Source: a virus. Taken from it: DNA of 58,699 nucleotides. The translations under genes were made by a program, and so were the position numbers. Shown piece after piece: positions 7,887 to 15,653 of this stretch. Numbering within the stretch: position 1 is the first letter of the stretch; the number at the start of each line of letters is the position of its first letter. Location: the IMG/VR virus record IMGVR_UViG_3300008262_000059, positions 1-58,699 of that record. One strand, given 5' to 3'. A model generated the notes under the pieces. The model was not told where the DNA came from and made no database searches. It worked only from the letters and a program-made list of their open reading frames with translations.

Positions 7887-7887
7887 G

Positions 7888-8193
7888 ATGGCTAGGTTTG
7901 CACAAGGCTTCGCCTCATACGCCATCTGTGACAGATGCGGCCTTCAGTATCCGTACACGACGCTAAAGAAGCAGTGGAACGGCTTCAAGAACTGCATCGA
8001 GTGCTGGGACGCTAAGCATCCCCAGCTTGAACCCATTTATCCCCCGACCGAGCCGCAGGCTCTCTTTGAGCCGCGTCCTGATCGCACTGAGCCGATGGAT
8101 GTGCCTGTTGGACAGGAGATCTTCCCGTTCATCCAGCACACCAGCCTTCAGGGCATCACCTCTGTCGGGACTGTAACGGTGGAGATCACCTGA
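7888..8193 (+). CDS. Small zinc-finger-like virion-region protein
   Basis: 101 residues starting one base after the adaptor stop. Two Cys pairs, CDRCGLQYPYTTLKKQW and NCIECW, give CxxC-x18-CxxC, a plausible zinc ribbon; the rest is Pro-rich with acidic patches. Proteins of this kind recur next to gp4-like adaptors in environmental podoviruses. The function is unknown. Confidence 0.7.
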   Translation: MARFAQGFASYAICDRCGLQYPYTTLKKQWNGFKNCIECWDAKHPQLEPIYPPTEPQALFEPRPDRTEPMDVPVGQEIFPFIQHTSLQGITSVGTVTVEIT

Positions 8194-8194
8194 C

Positions 8195-8830
8195 ATGGGA
8201 TGGACCTACAGCACTCTGGTGCAGGCGATTGAGGACTTCACTGAATACAGTGAGGCGAGCTTCGTCAGCAACATCAACACGTTCATCCAGAACTGCGAAG
8301 AGCGGATACTCTACTCCGTCGATCTGGATGTGTTCCGCAAGAACGTGTCTGGCACCACCACGTCTGGGAATCAGTATCTTGCTGCCCCAACGGATTTCCG
8401 TGCGCCGTTCTCTCTGAGCGTTACGTCAAATGGGTCGAAGATATTCCTCCTGAACAAGGACGTGGAATATCTCCAAGAGTACAACCCAACTGGGGCTACC
8501 GGAGTTCCAAAGTATTATTCGCTCTTTGACGTGAATAACTTCATCCTTGCCCCAGTACCGAACGCGAACCTGCCTGTGGAGTTGCATTACTGGTACGAGC
8601 CGGAGTCGATTGTCACGGCGGGAACGACTTGGATCGGAGACAACGCCGAGCAGGCCCTTCTCTATGGCAGCTTGTTCGAGGCTTATACCTACATGAAGGG
8701 CGAGCCTGAGATACTCAACCTATACAATCAGCGTTTCGCGGAAGCCTTGACCCGTCTGAAGAACTACGGCGAAGGACGCGAGAACGTCGATGCCTATCGC
8801 GACGGCCTCATCAGAATAAAGGCTACCTGA
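8195..8830 (+). CDS. Second putative adaptor protein
   Basis: 211 residues, ATG one base after the previous stop. N-terminal helices (TYSTLVQAIEDFTEYSEASF, FIQNCEERILYSVDLDVFRK) precede a beta region with QYLAAPTDFRAPFSLSV and ELHYWYEPESIV, and a C-terminal helical bundle (EQALLYGSLFEAYTYMKGE). This is the pattern of phage adaptor proteins that link portal and tail; similar to the gene at 7200 in overall architecture. Assigned from fold-like pattern and location. Confidence 0.65.
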   Translation: MGWTYSTLVQAIEDFTEYSEASFVSNINTFIQNCEERILYSVDLDVFRKNVSGTTTSGNQYLAAPTDFRAPFSLSVTSNGSKIFLLNKDVEYLQEYNPTGATGVPKYYSLFDVNNFILAPVPNANLPVELHYWYEPESIVTAGTTWIGDNAEQALLYGSLFEAYTYMKGEPEILNLYNQRFAEALTRLKNYGEGRENVDAYRDGLIRIKAT

Positions 8831-8831
8831 G

Positions 8832-9122
8832 ATGTTCGTTAATGCAGCCGAAACTGGCGTGTTCAAGGTTGACGTATCGACGACGACTAATGGGGGTCAT
8901 CCCCCGGAGTTCTGGGCGAAGAGGTGTGCTGAGCGGCTTATTTCGGTGGCCGACTCTGCCCCTCCTGCCCTGCGTGAGCAGGCACAAGCCTTCAAGGATC
9001 AAATGGAGCAGGTTGTGCTGTTTCACATGAAACGTGCTATACAGAGCGATAGATCAACGGTCGGTCATATGTTGGCCGAGGCGGGGCAGCCCAATCTTGC
9101 CGAACTCGTGAGGAGAGTCTGA
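8832..9122 (+). CDS. Small hypothetical protein (96 aa)
   Basis: Starts one base after the adaptor stop. An N-terminal beta-like part is followed by helices PEFWAKRCAERLISVADSAP and REQAQAFKDQMEQVVLFHMK. The helical pattern occurs in small T7-supergroup proteins near the adaptor genes. It contains a near-parS sequence at 9019-9034, where it encodes LFHMKR. Function unknown. One-base overlap with the next gene. Confidence 0.65.
   Translation: MFVNAAETGVFKVDVSTTTNGGHPPEFWAKRCAERLISVADSAPPALREQAQAFKDQMEQVVLFHMKRAIQSDRSTVGHMLAEAGQPNLAELVRRV
9019..9034. promoter_or_regulatory. Degenerate parS-like sequence
   Basis: TGTTTCACATGAAACG matches the parS consensus at 14 of 16 positions (changes at positions 9 and 16). 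It lies inside a coding region. ParB tolerates some changes, but the central G change breaks CACGTG, so binding is doubtful. Confidence 0.25.
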
Positions 9123-9574
9123 TGGCCTTTACCGGGAACTTTATGTGCACCAGCTTCAAGCAGCAGCTGCTTGAAGGCGCTCACGACTTCCGATCCTCGG
9201 GCGGCGATGTTTTCTATATCGCGCTTTATACGAACAGCGCCTCCTTCACGGCGGCCACGACGGCGTATACGTCCACCAACGAGATCACCAATACGTCTGG
9301 CACCGCCTATGTTGCCGGTGGGGCGATCCTCGGCAACGTAAACCCGTCCACCTCGGGCACGACCGCCCTGACGGACTTCGCTGACGAAACGTGGTCCAGC
9401 GCCTCTTTCACGGCGCGCGGGGCGATGATCTACAACAGCACCCCGGCTCACACCTACACGAACCCCTCGGTCGTTATCCTTGACTTCGGCTCGGATAAGA
9501 CGGCTTCGGCTGGCGATTTCACCGTCGTGTTCCCAACGGCGGACGCGAGCAACGCAATCATTCGCATTGCGTGA
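9122..9574 (+). CDS. Putative tail or virion protein (150 aa)
   Basis: AGGAG before ATG 9122. Starts MAFTGNFMCTSFKQQLLEG and continues with GGDVFYIALYTNSASF, a pattern common in small beta-rich tail-associated proteins of environmental phages; C-terminal strands NPSVVILDFGSDKTASAGDF and FTVVFPTADASNAIIRIA. No catalytic motif. It opens the fibre-like block that runs to about 14 kb. A tail or fibre accessory role is inferred. Confidence 0.65.
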   Translation: MAFTGNFMCTSFKQQLLEGAHDFRSSGGDVFYIALYTNSASFTAATTAYTSTNEITNTSGTAYVAGGAILGNVNPSTSGTTALTDFADETWSSASFTARGAMIYNSTPAHTYTNPSVVILDFGSDKTASAGDFTVVFPTADASNAIIRIA

Positions 9575-9580
9575 TGAGCC

Positions 9581-10252
9581 GTGACCGATGCTGTCGTAGC
9601 CTTTGAAGGATGGTCGCGTTCTGCCGGATGGGGTGAACTCCCGTTCGGTGAGGGCGCGGTCGTCATCGGGCTTGCGACGGGCGAGATCGGAAGTGTCACC
9701 GTAGCGGGAGGGGCTTCGGCTTCAGTTACGGGTGTCGAGGCGACGGCGGCTGTCGGTACGGTCGCCGTCGTTCTTTTTGCAAACGTCTCGGTTACGGGAG
9801 TTGAGGGCACAGGCGCTGTTGGAAGCGTCAATGTAGACATCGGCGGAGACGTTTCGGTTCAGGGTGTCGCTGGTACTGGCGAGGTCGGAACCGTTTCGGC
9901 CATTGTCAGCGTGACAGCAGCTGTCAGCGGCGTTGCTGGTACGGGTGAGGTCGGCACGGCGGACGCGACGGGCACTGCGGTCGTGGGTGTGACAGGTGTC
10001 GCCGGTACTGGCGGGGTGGGCACCGCCACGACATACTTTGTGATCTACGTCCCGGTGACTGGCGTCTCCGCAACGGCGTCTGTTGGGTCGGTCACTGTCT
10101 TTACAACAACGAACGTCTTTGTTGCAGGCGTTTCTGCAACAGGTTATGTTGGACAGGTCCTTGTCTGGGGACAGATTATCCCCAACCAGAACCCGAGTTG
10201 GAACGGAATATCGCCCGCCCAGTCGCCAAACTGGACCGAGATTGCCGCTTAG
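9581..10252 (+). CDS. VTGVxGTGxVGxV-repeat protein
   Basis: 223 residues from GTG 9581. The central part is a run of about nine imperfect repeats of the type VTGVEGTGAVGSVNV, alternating beta strands and Gly turns, like a beta-solenoid. The C-terminus holds two short copies of QNPSWNGI / QSPNWTEI. The same repeat ends the small protein encoded at 17522. Repetitive beta proteins of this kind usually form fibre shafts. The exact structure is inference. Confidence 0.65.
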   Translation: MTDAVVAFEGWSRSAGWGELPFGEGAVVIGLATGEIGSVTVAGGASASVTGVEATAAVGTVAVVLFANVSVTGVEGTGAVGSVNVDIGGDVSVQGVAGTGEVGTVSAIVSVTAAVSGVAGTGEVGTADATGTAVVGVTGVAGTGGVGTATTYFVIYVPVTGVSATASVGSVTVFTTTNVFVAGVSATGYVGQVLVWGQIIPNQNPSWNGISPAQSPNWTEIAA

Positions 10253-10261
10253 GAGACTTGA

Positions 10262-12109
10262 ATGTCCACGTACTCGACAAACCTCAAGATTGAACTGATC
10301 GGCACGGGTGAGCAGTCCGGCACGTGGGGCGCGACGACCAACACGAACCTCGGCTCCCTTATCGAAGAAGCTATCGCTGGCTACGTGACGCAGGCCGTGA
10401 CGGACGGGTCGCCAACCGTTCTGACGATTCCAAACGGAGCCTCCTCTAATGGCCGCAACTACGTCATCGAGCTCACCGGAGCTCTGACAGCAGCCCGCAC
10501 CGTGGAGGTTCCTGCGGTTGATAAGCCCTACATCTTCTTTAACAACACGACTGGCGGTTTCGCCGTCACGGTTAAAGTCTCTGGTCAGACGGGCGTGGCG
10601 ATTGCCAACGGCAAGAAGGCCATCGTCTATGCCAACAGCACGGATGTCATCGAGGTCGCCAACGCTCCTGTCACGGAGGCGGGAACGCAGACCCTGACAA
10701 ACAAGACGCTTACCAGTCCGGTTCTGGTTACTCCTGCACTTGGAACCCCTGCTTCCGGTGTGCTGACCAATGTCACGGGCTTGCCTCTGACCACGGGTGT
10801 GACGGGAACGCTGCCGGTCGCTAATGGCGGCACTGGCGCAACAACGCTGACGGCGAACAACGTGGTTCTGGGGAACGGCACCAGCGCACCATTGTTTGTG
10901 GCCCCCGGCACTTCTGGTAATGTGTTGTCTTCTGATGGCACAACTTGGACCTCTTCCGCCCCGACTGCGGGCGGTCTATCTTACATTTTCACCACTACTC
11001 CGGTGACGGCTACAAATAACCAAGGCGTGCTGGCTGACACCTCGGCGGGGGCTTTCACAGTAACTTTGCCCTCTACACCTACTACCGGCGCTCAGGTAGT
11101 AGTGGCTGACGCTGGAGGTGCTTGGGGCACGAACAACCTTACCGTCGCGCGCAACGGCTCCACCATCAGCGGGCTCGCAGAAAACTTGGTGTGCGACATC
11201 TCCGGCGCGAGCGTGCAGTTCGTCTATGACGGCACGACTTGGGAGATCTATGCTCAGGTCGGCGGGAATGGTGGTACAGCCGTTACATTAGATGGCGTCC
11301 AAACCCTTACAAATAAGACGCTAACTAGCCCGGTACTAACCACCCCCGCGCTTGGAACGCCTGCTTCCGGCGTGCTGACCAACGTGACAGGCCTTCCGCT
11401 GACGACGGGTGTGACAGGTACGCTTCCTATTGCTAACGGCGGCACAGGAAGCACGGCAACTCCTACTGCTGGTGGGGTTGTTTATGGTACGGGTACTGTG
11501 CAGGCGATCACAACTGCGGGCACTTCCGGTCAGGTTCTGCAAAGTAACGGTGCTTCGGCCCCTAGTTGGGCAACTCCAAGCACTGGCGCTCTTACGCTGC
11601 TTTCCACCGTCACCGCCTCCAATTCGGCAACGGTTGATGTTGAAACGACGTTTAGCAGCACTTACGATGCGTATTTAATAGTAGGTAGTGGGATTACGAT
11701 TCAAACCGCGAATAGCACCTTGCAGCTGCGAATGAAGCTGGGCGGCGCTTATAACACTGCTGGTCCATACAGCTATCGGTCTAGTAGGCTGCCAAGTAAT
11801 ACGGCTACGTATTCAGCCAGTTCAACTGAATCAGCCACTTCTATCCTTGTTGGGAACGCAACTTCCTTTGGCACGGGCTCGGCAAACAGTCTTGATTTTG
11901 TACTTTATACGTTTAATCCTGCAAGCACGGCCTTTAACAAGCATGTGATTTGGCAGGGGATCTGTCAGGAAGGTGTAAACATGACTTCATTTAGTGGCGC
12001 AGGAAACTGTTCTGCGGCAGTAACCGCGCTGACTGGTCTTCGTTTCTTTGCCTCTTCGGGCAATCTTGTTGCGGGCTCCTTCCGCCTCTACGGCATCGCC
12101 AATTCATAA
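10262..12109 (+). CDS. Tail fibre protein
   Basis: 615 residues after AGGAG. The N-terminus [20 protein letters not shown] and [20 protein letters not shown] is the usual start of environmental phage fibres. Two copies of a shaft module follow ([41 protein letters not shown]) at about residues 140-195 and 346-397. The C-terminal domain (from about residue 440) is different, beta-rich and ends FRLYGIANS; it is likely the receptor-binding part. It heads a set of fibre-like genes to 14087. Confidence 0.8.
   Translation: MSTYSTNLKIELIGTGEQSGTWGATTNTNLGSLIEEAIAGYVTQAVTDGSPTVLTIPNGASSNGRNYVIELTGALTAARTVEVPAVDKPYIFFNNTTGGFAVTVKVSGQTGVAIANGKKAIVYANSTDVIEVANAPVTEAGTQTLTNKTLTSPVLVTPALGTPASGVLTNVTGLPLTTGVTGTLPVANGGTGATTLTANNVVLGNGTSAPLFVAPGTSGNVLSSDGTTWTSSAPTAGGLSYIFTTTPVTATNNQGVLADTSAGAFTVTLPSTPTTGAQVVVADAGGAWGTNNLTVARNGSTISGLAENLVCDISGASVQFVYDGTTWEIYAQVGGNGGTAVTLDGVQTLTNKTLTSPVLTTPALGTPASGVLTNVTGLPLTTGVTGTLPIANGGTGSTATPTAGGVVYGTGTVQAITTAGTSGQVLQSNGASAPSWATPSTGALTLLSTVTASNSATVDVETTFSSTYDAYLIVGSGITIQTANSTLQLRMKLGGAYNTAGPYSYRSSRLPSNTATYSASSTESATSILVGNATSFGTGSANSLDFVLYTFNPASTAFNKHVIWQGICQEGVNMTSFSGAGNCSAAVTALTGLRFFASSGNLVAGSFRLYGIANS
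10683..10815 (+). repeat. Fibre shaft module, copy 1
   Basis: In-frame direct repeat inside the fibre gene, encoding [20 protein letters not shown] and what follows up to the [11 protein letters not shown] turn. It is closely matched at 11302-11440. Repeats of this kind can recombine to change shaft length. Confidence 0.7.
11302..11440 (+). repeat. Fibre shaft module, copy 2
   Basis: Second copy of the module at 10683. Its protein is nearly identical, while the DNA differs mostly at silent positions (ACTAGCCCGGTACTAACC against ACCAGTCCGGTTCTGGTT), which shows selection on the protein and an old duplication. Confidence 0.7.
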
Positions 12110-12118
12110 GGACGCACC

Positions 12119-12373
12119 ATGCCAAACTATCACGCAACATCAGAAGGCAACGTCCCATTTACCGCAGAGGAAGAAGCCTTGTGGGCAGCGGAGCAGGCTG
12201 CTCATGCCGAGAAACAGGCCGCGCTTGCCAAGATCGCATACCAAGTTCAACGCGCCGCAGCCTACCCGCCCATTGGCGACCAGCTCGATGCCTTATGGAA
12301 GGGCGGCGATGCTGCTGCCGAAATGCTCGTGCAGGTTCAGTCCGTCAAGGCTGCATACCCAAAGCCGGAGTAA
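12119..12373 (+). CDS. Small fibre-associated protein (84 aa)
   Basis: AAGGACGCACC precedes ATG 12119. An Ala/Glu helical stretch (AEEEALWAAEQAAHAEKQAA) leads to YPPIGDQLDALWKGGDAAAE and VKAAYPKPE. The YPPIGDQLDALWK segment is a recurrent element at the C-terminus of many phage tail-fibre or fibre-assembly proteins. Here it is a separate short gene, so it may be a fibre chaperone or cap. Function inferred. Confidence 0.65.
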   Translation: MPNYHATSEGNVPFTAEEEALWAAEQAAHAEKQAALAKIAYQVQRAAAYPPIGDQLDALWKGGDAAAEMLVQVQSVKAAYPKPE

Positions 12374-12376
12374 CCA

Positions 12377-12637
12377 ATGTCAACGCTTTCTGGACTCATC
12401 ACCCCGACTAATGTGCTCACGGCGACTGGTACAGCAACAGTAACGAATAAGACCATTGGTTTCTCAACCAATACGTTTAGCGGGTCGCTTGCCGCAGCAA
12501 ACGGTGGCACCGGGCTTACCGCTTCCGGTACTCTTGGAAATGTGTTGACCAGCGACGGAACGACTTGGGTAAGCTCTGCACCGGCAGGCGGCGTAACAAC
12601 CGCGAAAGCGTACTTTTTCTCCGGCTTCGGCGGATAG
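12377..12637 (+). CDS. Short fibre-module protein (86 aa)
   Basis: GGAG site before ATG 12377. It repeats the shaft signatures of the main fibre in brief: TATVTNKTIGFSTNTF, AAANGGTGLTASGTLGN and VLTSDGTTWVSSAPAGG. It has no receptor-like C-terminal domain. It may be a small accessory fibre or a fragment left by a fibre-gene rearrangement; the good ribosome site favours expression. Confidence 0.6.
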   Translation: MSTLSGLITPTNVLTATGTATVTNKTIGFSTNTFSGSLAAANGGTGLTASGTLGNVLTSDGTTWVSSAPAGGVTTAKAYFFSGFGG

Positions 12638-12647
12638 GAGCTAGAAA

Positions 12648-12962
12648 ATGGCGTCAGGAACTCTTGGACAATCTGCGCCTAGCGCAGTCACAAACACTAC
12701 GGTCTACACGGTTCCGTCTGGAAAGACGGCGACGTTCAACGTGAACATCTGCAACAGAAGTTATGTGACGGGTATGCTCGTCAGGATTGCTGTTTGCGCT
12801 TCCAGCACACCAGCAAACTCAGAGTACATTGAGTACGATGTTCCGATTGATCCGAACTCAGCGATTGAGCGCACTGGTATTGTCGCTTCAGCCGGAAAAC
12901 TGGTTGTTGTATACGCCAGCACTGCTGATGCCAGCGTCAACGTTTATGGCTTTGAGGAGTAA
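12648..12962 (+). CDS. Beta-rich fibre-region protein (104 aa)
   Basis: AGGAG before ATG 12648. Starts MASGTLGQSAPSAVTNTTVY, then a compact beta-sandwich pattern (KTATFNVNICNRSYVTGMLV, IERTGIVASAGKLVVVYAST). The pattern TLGQSAP..NTTVYTVPSGK is common in small fibre-side proteins of environmental phages. No known activity; likely a virion decoration or fibre tip subunit. Confidence 0.65.
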   Translation: MASGTLGQSAPSAVTNTTVYTVPSGKTATFNVNICNRSYVTGMLVRIAVCASSTPANSEYIEYDVPIDPNSAIERTGIVASAGKLVVVYASTADASVNVYGFEE

Positions 12963-12967
12963 CTAAA

Positions 12968-13858
12968 ATGGGGCGCAATGTTCTTCAGAGCAGCAAAGTA
13001 AGCCCTTCCGGTCCAATCACTAAGCCATTCGGGCGCGGGAATGTGCAGTTTTTCTACTCCACGACAACGTGGACTATTCCGACTGGCGTGACGGCTGTTC
13101 GCGTTCGTGTGTGGGGTGGCGGGGCTAATTATTATTATTTAGCAGGCGCTGGTAAAAATCCTGCCGCAACTAGAGCTGGGGCAGGCGGTGGTTTTGCTAT
13201 GAAAGTAGTAACCGGGTTGACGCCCGGTGGAACGGTCACAGTCACTGTTCCTGCAATAGTATCGACAAATGGCGCCGCTGGTGGGACTTGCAGCTTTGGC
13301 GCTCACGTTTCTGCTACAGGCGGCTCTGCATCATCTTCTAGTTCTACTGGTGGGGCGGGTTCTAGCGGAGATGTGAATTATACCGGAGGCGCAACAAACT
13401 CGGATAACACAATAGCTGGTGCCGGCGGCGGCGGAGTTGCTAACCTTTTCGGAGACGGTGGGGACGGCAGCGTATCTGGCTCTGGCACTTCGAACCGTGC
13501 AACGAACAAGGCCAGCGGCGGCGGCGGACAGTATGGTGCTGCGGCTCCAAACTCGTCTGGCGGTTCTAGTTTTTTTGCAAGGGGAGGAGTGCAACCAAAT
13601 ACCGCTTATTGTGTATTACCGGAGTCCGGCAACCTAACAGGAAGTCTTGACCTTATTGGTGTTGGCGGCGGTGGCGCAGGAATGGTTACTGCTGGTGTTG
13701 GACCTCAAAAAGGGATTAATGGCGGCGGGGGCGGTGGGAGTACCGGCTCTGCCCCCGGCTCTGGTGGGTTCCCCGGCGGCGGCTGCGGAAGTGGCTCTTC
13801 TGTCACACCGACTAACGCTGCAATGGGCGCGGCTGGTCTTGTAATTGTGGAGTGGTGA
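12968..13858 (+). CDS. Glycine-rich fibre or receptor-binding protein
   Basis: 296 residues after GAGGAG. The N-terminal 30 residues are fibre-like, then FFYSTTTWTIPTGVTAVRVR starts a glycine-rich domain with many GGG runs (GGGGSTGSAPGSGGFPGGG, SGGGGQYGAAAP). Such domains, seen in phage adhesins, fold as polyglycine sandwiches and act in receptor binding, for example in T4-like gp38. It closes with GAAGLVIVEW, the usual end of this domain. Location after other fibre genes supports an adhesin role. Confidence 0.7.
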   Translation: MGRNVLQSSKVSPSGPITKPFGRGNVQFFYSTTTWTIPTGVTAVRVRVWGGGANYYYLAGAGKNPAATRAGAGGGFAMKVVTGLTPGGTVTVTVPAIVSTNGAAGGTCSFGAHVSATGGSASSSSSTGGAGSSGDVNYTGGATNSDNTIAGAGGGGVANLFGDGGDGSVSGSGTSNRATNKASGGGGQYGAAAPNSSGGSSFFARGGVQPNTAYCVLPESGNLTGSLDLIGVGGGGAGMVTAGVGPQKGINGGGGGGSTGSAPGSGGFPGGGCGSGSSVTPTNAAMGAAGLVIVEW

Positions 13859-13859
13859 G

Positions 13860-14087
13860 ATGAAGTACGCTCGTCTCTTTGAAAACACGGTTGGTGAAGT
13901 CTTTGTTCCCCTAAGTGGAGTGGACATCTCTGAGTGCTTTACCGCTGAAGTGTGTCAGATGTTTTCCGTCATTCCTGACAATGTTGAGGTCGGCTGGATT
14001 AAGCTGCCCGATGGCAGCTTCGTTGCTCCTCCTGACCCCGCTCCAGAGACGGGGCCAATTCCTGTGACTGATCTTGGTGCCCAATGA
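13860..14087 (+). CDS. Small hypothetical protein (75 aa)
   Basis: ATG 13860 is preferred over the TTG at 13845, which would lie inside the previous gene. Beta-like and acidic, with GEVFVPLSGVDISECF, VEVGWIKLPDGSFVAPPDP and a Pro-rich end. Similar short proteins follow fibre genes and may assist fibre assembly. ATGA overlap with the cupin gene. Confidence 0.6.
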   Translation: MKYARLFENTVGEVFVPLSGVDISECFTAEVCQMFSVIPDNVEVGWIKLPDGSFVAPPDPAPETGPIPVTDLGAQ

Positions 14088-14455
14088 CGGACAAGCCAGA
14101 AATCCTGCTTAGTTGCGTTTCCTCTGTCTATGTTCGCCAGATGACCTTTCACAAGGCTGGCGACATAGAGCAGGGACACGCGCATAAGTTTGACCATCAA
14201 ACTCTCGTCGCGAAGGGTTCTGTGAAGATAACGACGAATGGGAAGGAGAGTGTGTTTTCTGCTCCCCATATCGTTTTTATCCGCAAAGAGCAGGTGCATG
14301 AGCTTGTGGCAATGGAGGACAACACTGTTTGCTACTGCATCCATGCACTTCGTGATGGCGATGATGTCTGCGACATCATTCCGCCAGACGCAATTCCGTT
14401 TGGTGCCGGTTCTGAGGAAGCCTTCAAGAAGGCAGATAGCCTGCTGTTCTCATAA
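14084..14455 (+). CDS. Cupin-fold protein
   Basis: 123 residues, ATG in an ATGA overlap. Cupin-like motif 1 is visible as GHAHKFDHQT (His32, His34, His38), followed by LVAKGSVKITTNG, APHIVFIRKEQVHELVA and a second His near residue 78. These residues could hold a metal, but no substrate can be read. It is coupled to the TusA-like gene (TAATG) and the oxygenase gene (TAGATG), so the three likely act together or were acquired together. Confidence 0.7.
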   Translation: MTDKPEILLSCVSSVYVRQMTFHKAGDIEQGHAHKFDHQTLVAKGSVKITTNGKESVFSAPHIVFIRKEQVHELVAMEDNTVCYCIHALRDGDDVCDIIPPDAIPFGAGSEEAFKKADSLLFS

Positions 14456-14676
14456 TGCTGGAGATCGACTGCATAGGGCTTTGCTGCCCAGAGCCGATAA
14501 TGATCGCGCACAAAGCTGTGCGGTCATTTGACGTTGGTCAGCATATAAAGGTTCTAGCAACTGATCCTCTTGCATGTGAGGATTTTAAGAGTTTCTGCAA
14601 ATCTATGGGGCATGAGTTTATAGGAGCCTCAAAGAATGGAGAGGTTTTTGAAATAATTATCAAGAAGGTTCGATAG
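14455..14676 (+). CDS. tusA: TusA-family sulfur carrier protein
   Basis: 73 residues with the family signature at the N-terminus: LEIDCIGLCCPEPIMIAHKA, with the expected catalytic Cys at residue 11 in CPEP, then an alpha/beta fold (GQHIKVLATDPLACEDFKSF, FEIIIKKVR). In bacteria TusA carries persulfide sulfur from a cysteine desulfurase to tRNA 2-thiolation and to cofactor synthesis. No other Tus genes are present, so it would have to work with host enzymes. The gene is more AT-rich than the fibre genes before it. Confidence 0.82.
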   Translation: MLEIDCIGLCCPEPIMIAHKAVRSFDVGQHIKVLATDPLACEDFKSFCKSMGHEFIGASKNGEVFEIIIKKVR

Positions 14677-15273
14677 ATGGTTTTCATCATAAGAAACTTC
14701 TTATCGACTGATGATATGCGCGAATTAAACACCTTTGTGGACGAAGGTGTAAAACTTGGGTGGCTTGGCCCCGGTATAGATCGAGGCAGGTTTAATTATT
14801 CTGGACGATATACGTCTAGGCTTTATGGAGACAATTTTGAATATCCTGAAATCGTAGGTGATGTTTATAAGAGGATAACAGATGCTTTATCACTGCACGA
14901 TCTGAAAAAGAGCGTGCTTGGAGGCGGCAAAAACGGTGTTGTCGTTAGTTGCACATTCCACGGCGGCGATGTGTATGAACACAAAGACCCAAAAGAGGAA
15001 AACGGCTTAGAAGTTTTGAGGTGCAACATAATGACAAGAAGCCCGACAGATGGCGGTGTCTTGTTTGTTGACGGAAAGCAGGTTGATCTAGGAGAAGGCG
15101 ATCTTCACTGCTACCTAGCGTCGAATGTAAAGCATTATGTCACACCTGTATCTGGGCCGATCTCAAGGGTTCTTTGGATGTTTGGGTATCAGGTAAGTCA
15201 GCAAGACTGGGATAGAAAACTTGCTAATGTGTTGGTAAAGTTGAAACAGACTGATAAAGGGCAACCGCAATGA
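14677..15273 (+). CDS. 2-oxoglutarate/Fe(II) oxygenase, prolyl-hydroxylase type
   Basis: 198 residues, ATG directly after the TusA stop. The double-stranded beta-helix motifs are complete: HKD (His102, Asp104), His153 in VKHYV and Arg164 in SRVLW for 2-oxoglutarate binding; the segment RCNIMTRSPTDGG fits the strand between them. Such phage enzymes hydroxylate proteins or nucleic acids, but the target is not readable. The gene is AT-rich compared with its neighbours and follows cupin and tusA without gaps. Confidence 0.78.
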   Translation: MVFIIRNFLSTDDMRELNTFVDEGVKLGWLGPGIDRGRFNYSGRYTSRLYGDNFEYPEIVGDVYKRITDALSLHDLKKSVLGGGKNGVVVSCTFHGGDVYEHKDPKEENGLEVLRCNIMTRSPTDGGVLFVDGKQVDLGEGDLHCYLASNVKHYVTPVSGPISRVLWMFGYQVSQQDWDRKLANVLVKLKQTDKGQPQ

Positions 15274-15407
15274 CGCCGCACATAGACGACACAGTAAAGC
15301 ACGTTGCTGATGCCGCCTCGGTCGTCACAGTCATCGGAACGCTGGCGGTCGATGAAATACTGGATCGCGGAAGAGGTGCCGACGTGCACGCGCCCTACTT
15401 CCAGTGA
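15270..15407 (+). CDS. Possible short protein or holin remnant (45 aa)
   Basis: ATG overlaps the oxygenase stop (ATGA). The peptide starts MTPHIDDTVKHVADAASVVTVIGTLA, like the N-terminus of small phage holin-type proteins, but then turns charged (VDEILDRGRGADV) and stops. This may be a truncated relic of a membrane protein. An alternative 33-codon reading (15352-15453) exists in another frame. Low confidence that a functional protein is made. Confidence 0.35.
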   Translation: MTPHIDDTVKHVADAASVVTVIGTLAVDEILDRGRGADVHAPYFQ

Positions 15408-15454
15408 TACTTGGGAAATGCCCTCGTGGCCTACTTCGTATAAGGTGCCGTGAC

Positions 15455-15643
15455 ATGAACGACACGCGGACAGTTGTGGACGGAGCCATCGCCGCTGGAG
15501 CCATCACGCTCCCTTGGTGGGTAGTTCACCTGTCCGGGTGGGTGTCGTTCTTCACCGTCCTTGGCGGTTTGATTCTGGTGTGCTTCCGAATTATGCTTGC
15601 CTATCGTGAGTTAAAGTCGAAAGACCAGAAACAAGATCAATGA
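15455..15643 (+). CDS. Putative holin (62 aa)
   Basis: ATG 15455 follows GGTG. One or two membrane helices: ITLPWWVVHLSGWVSFFTVL, then GGLILVCFRIMLAY, and a charged tail RELKSKDQKQDQ. Small size, two closely spaced hydrophobic stretches and a positively charged C-terminus suit a class II holin. It lies away from the endolysin, which is not rare in podoviruses. Alternative: a small virion membrane protein. Confidence 0.55.
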   Translation: MNDTRTVVDGAIAAGAITLPWWVVHLSGWVSFFTVLGGLILVCFRIMLAYRELKSKDQKQDQ

Positions 15644-15653
15644 GGAACGGTGG

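Noticed and set aside
15352-15453. 33-residue reading MKYWIAEEVP... between oxygenase and holin genes
   Set aside because: No ribosome site and an alternative short reading in another frame; could be real but nothing supports it over the 45-residue one.
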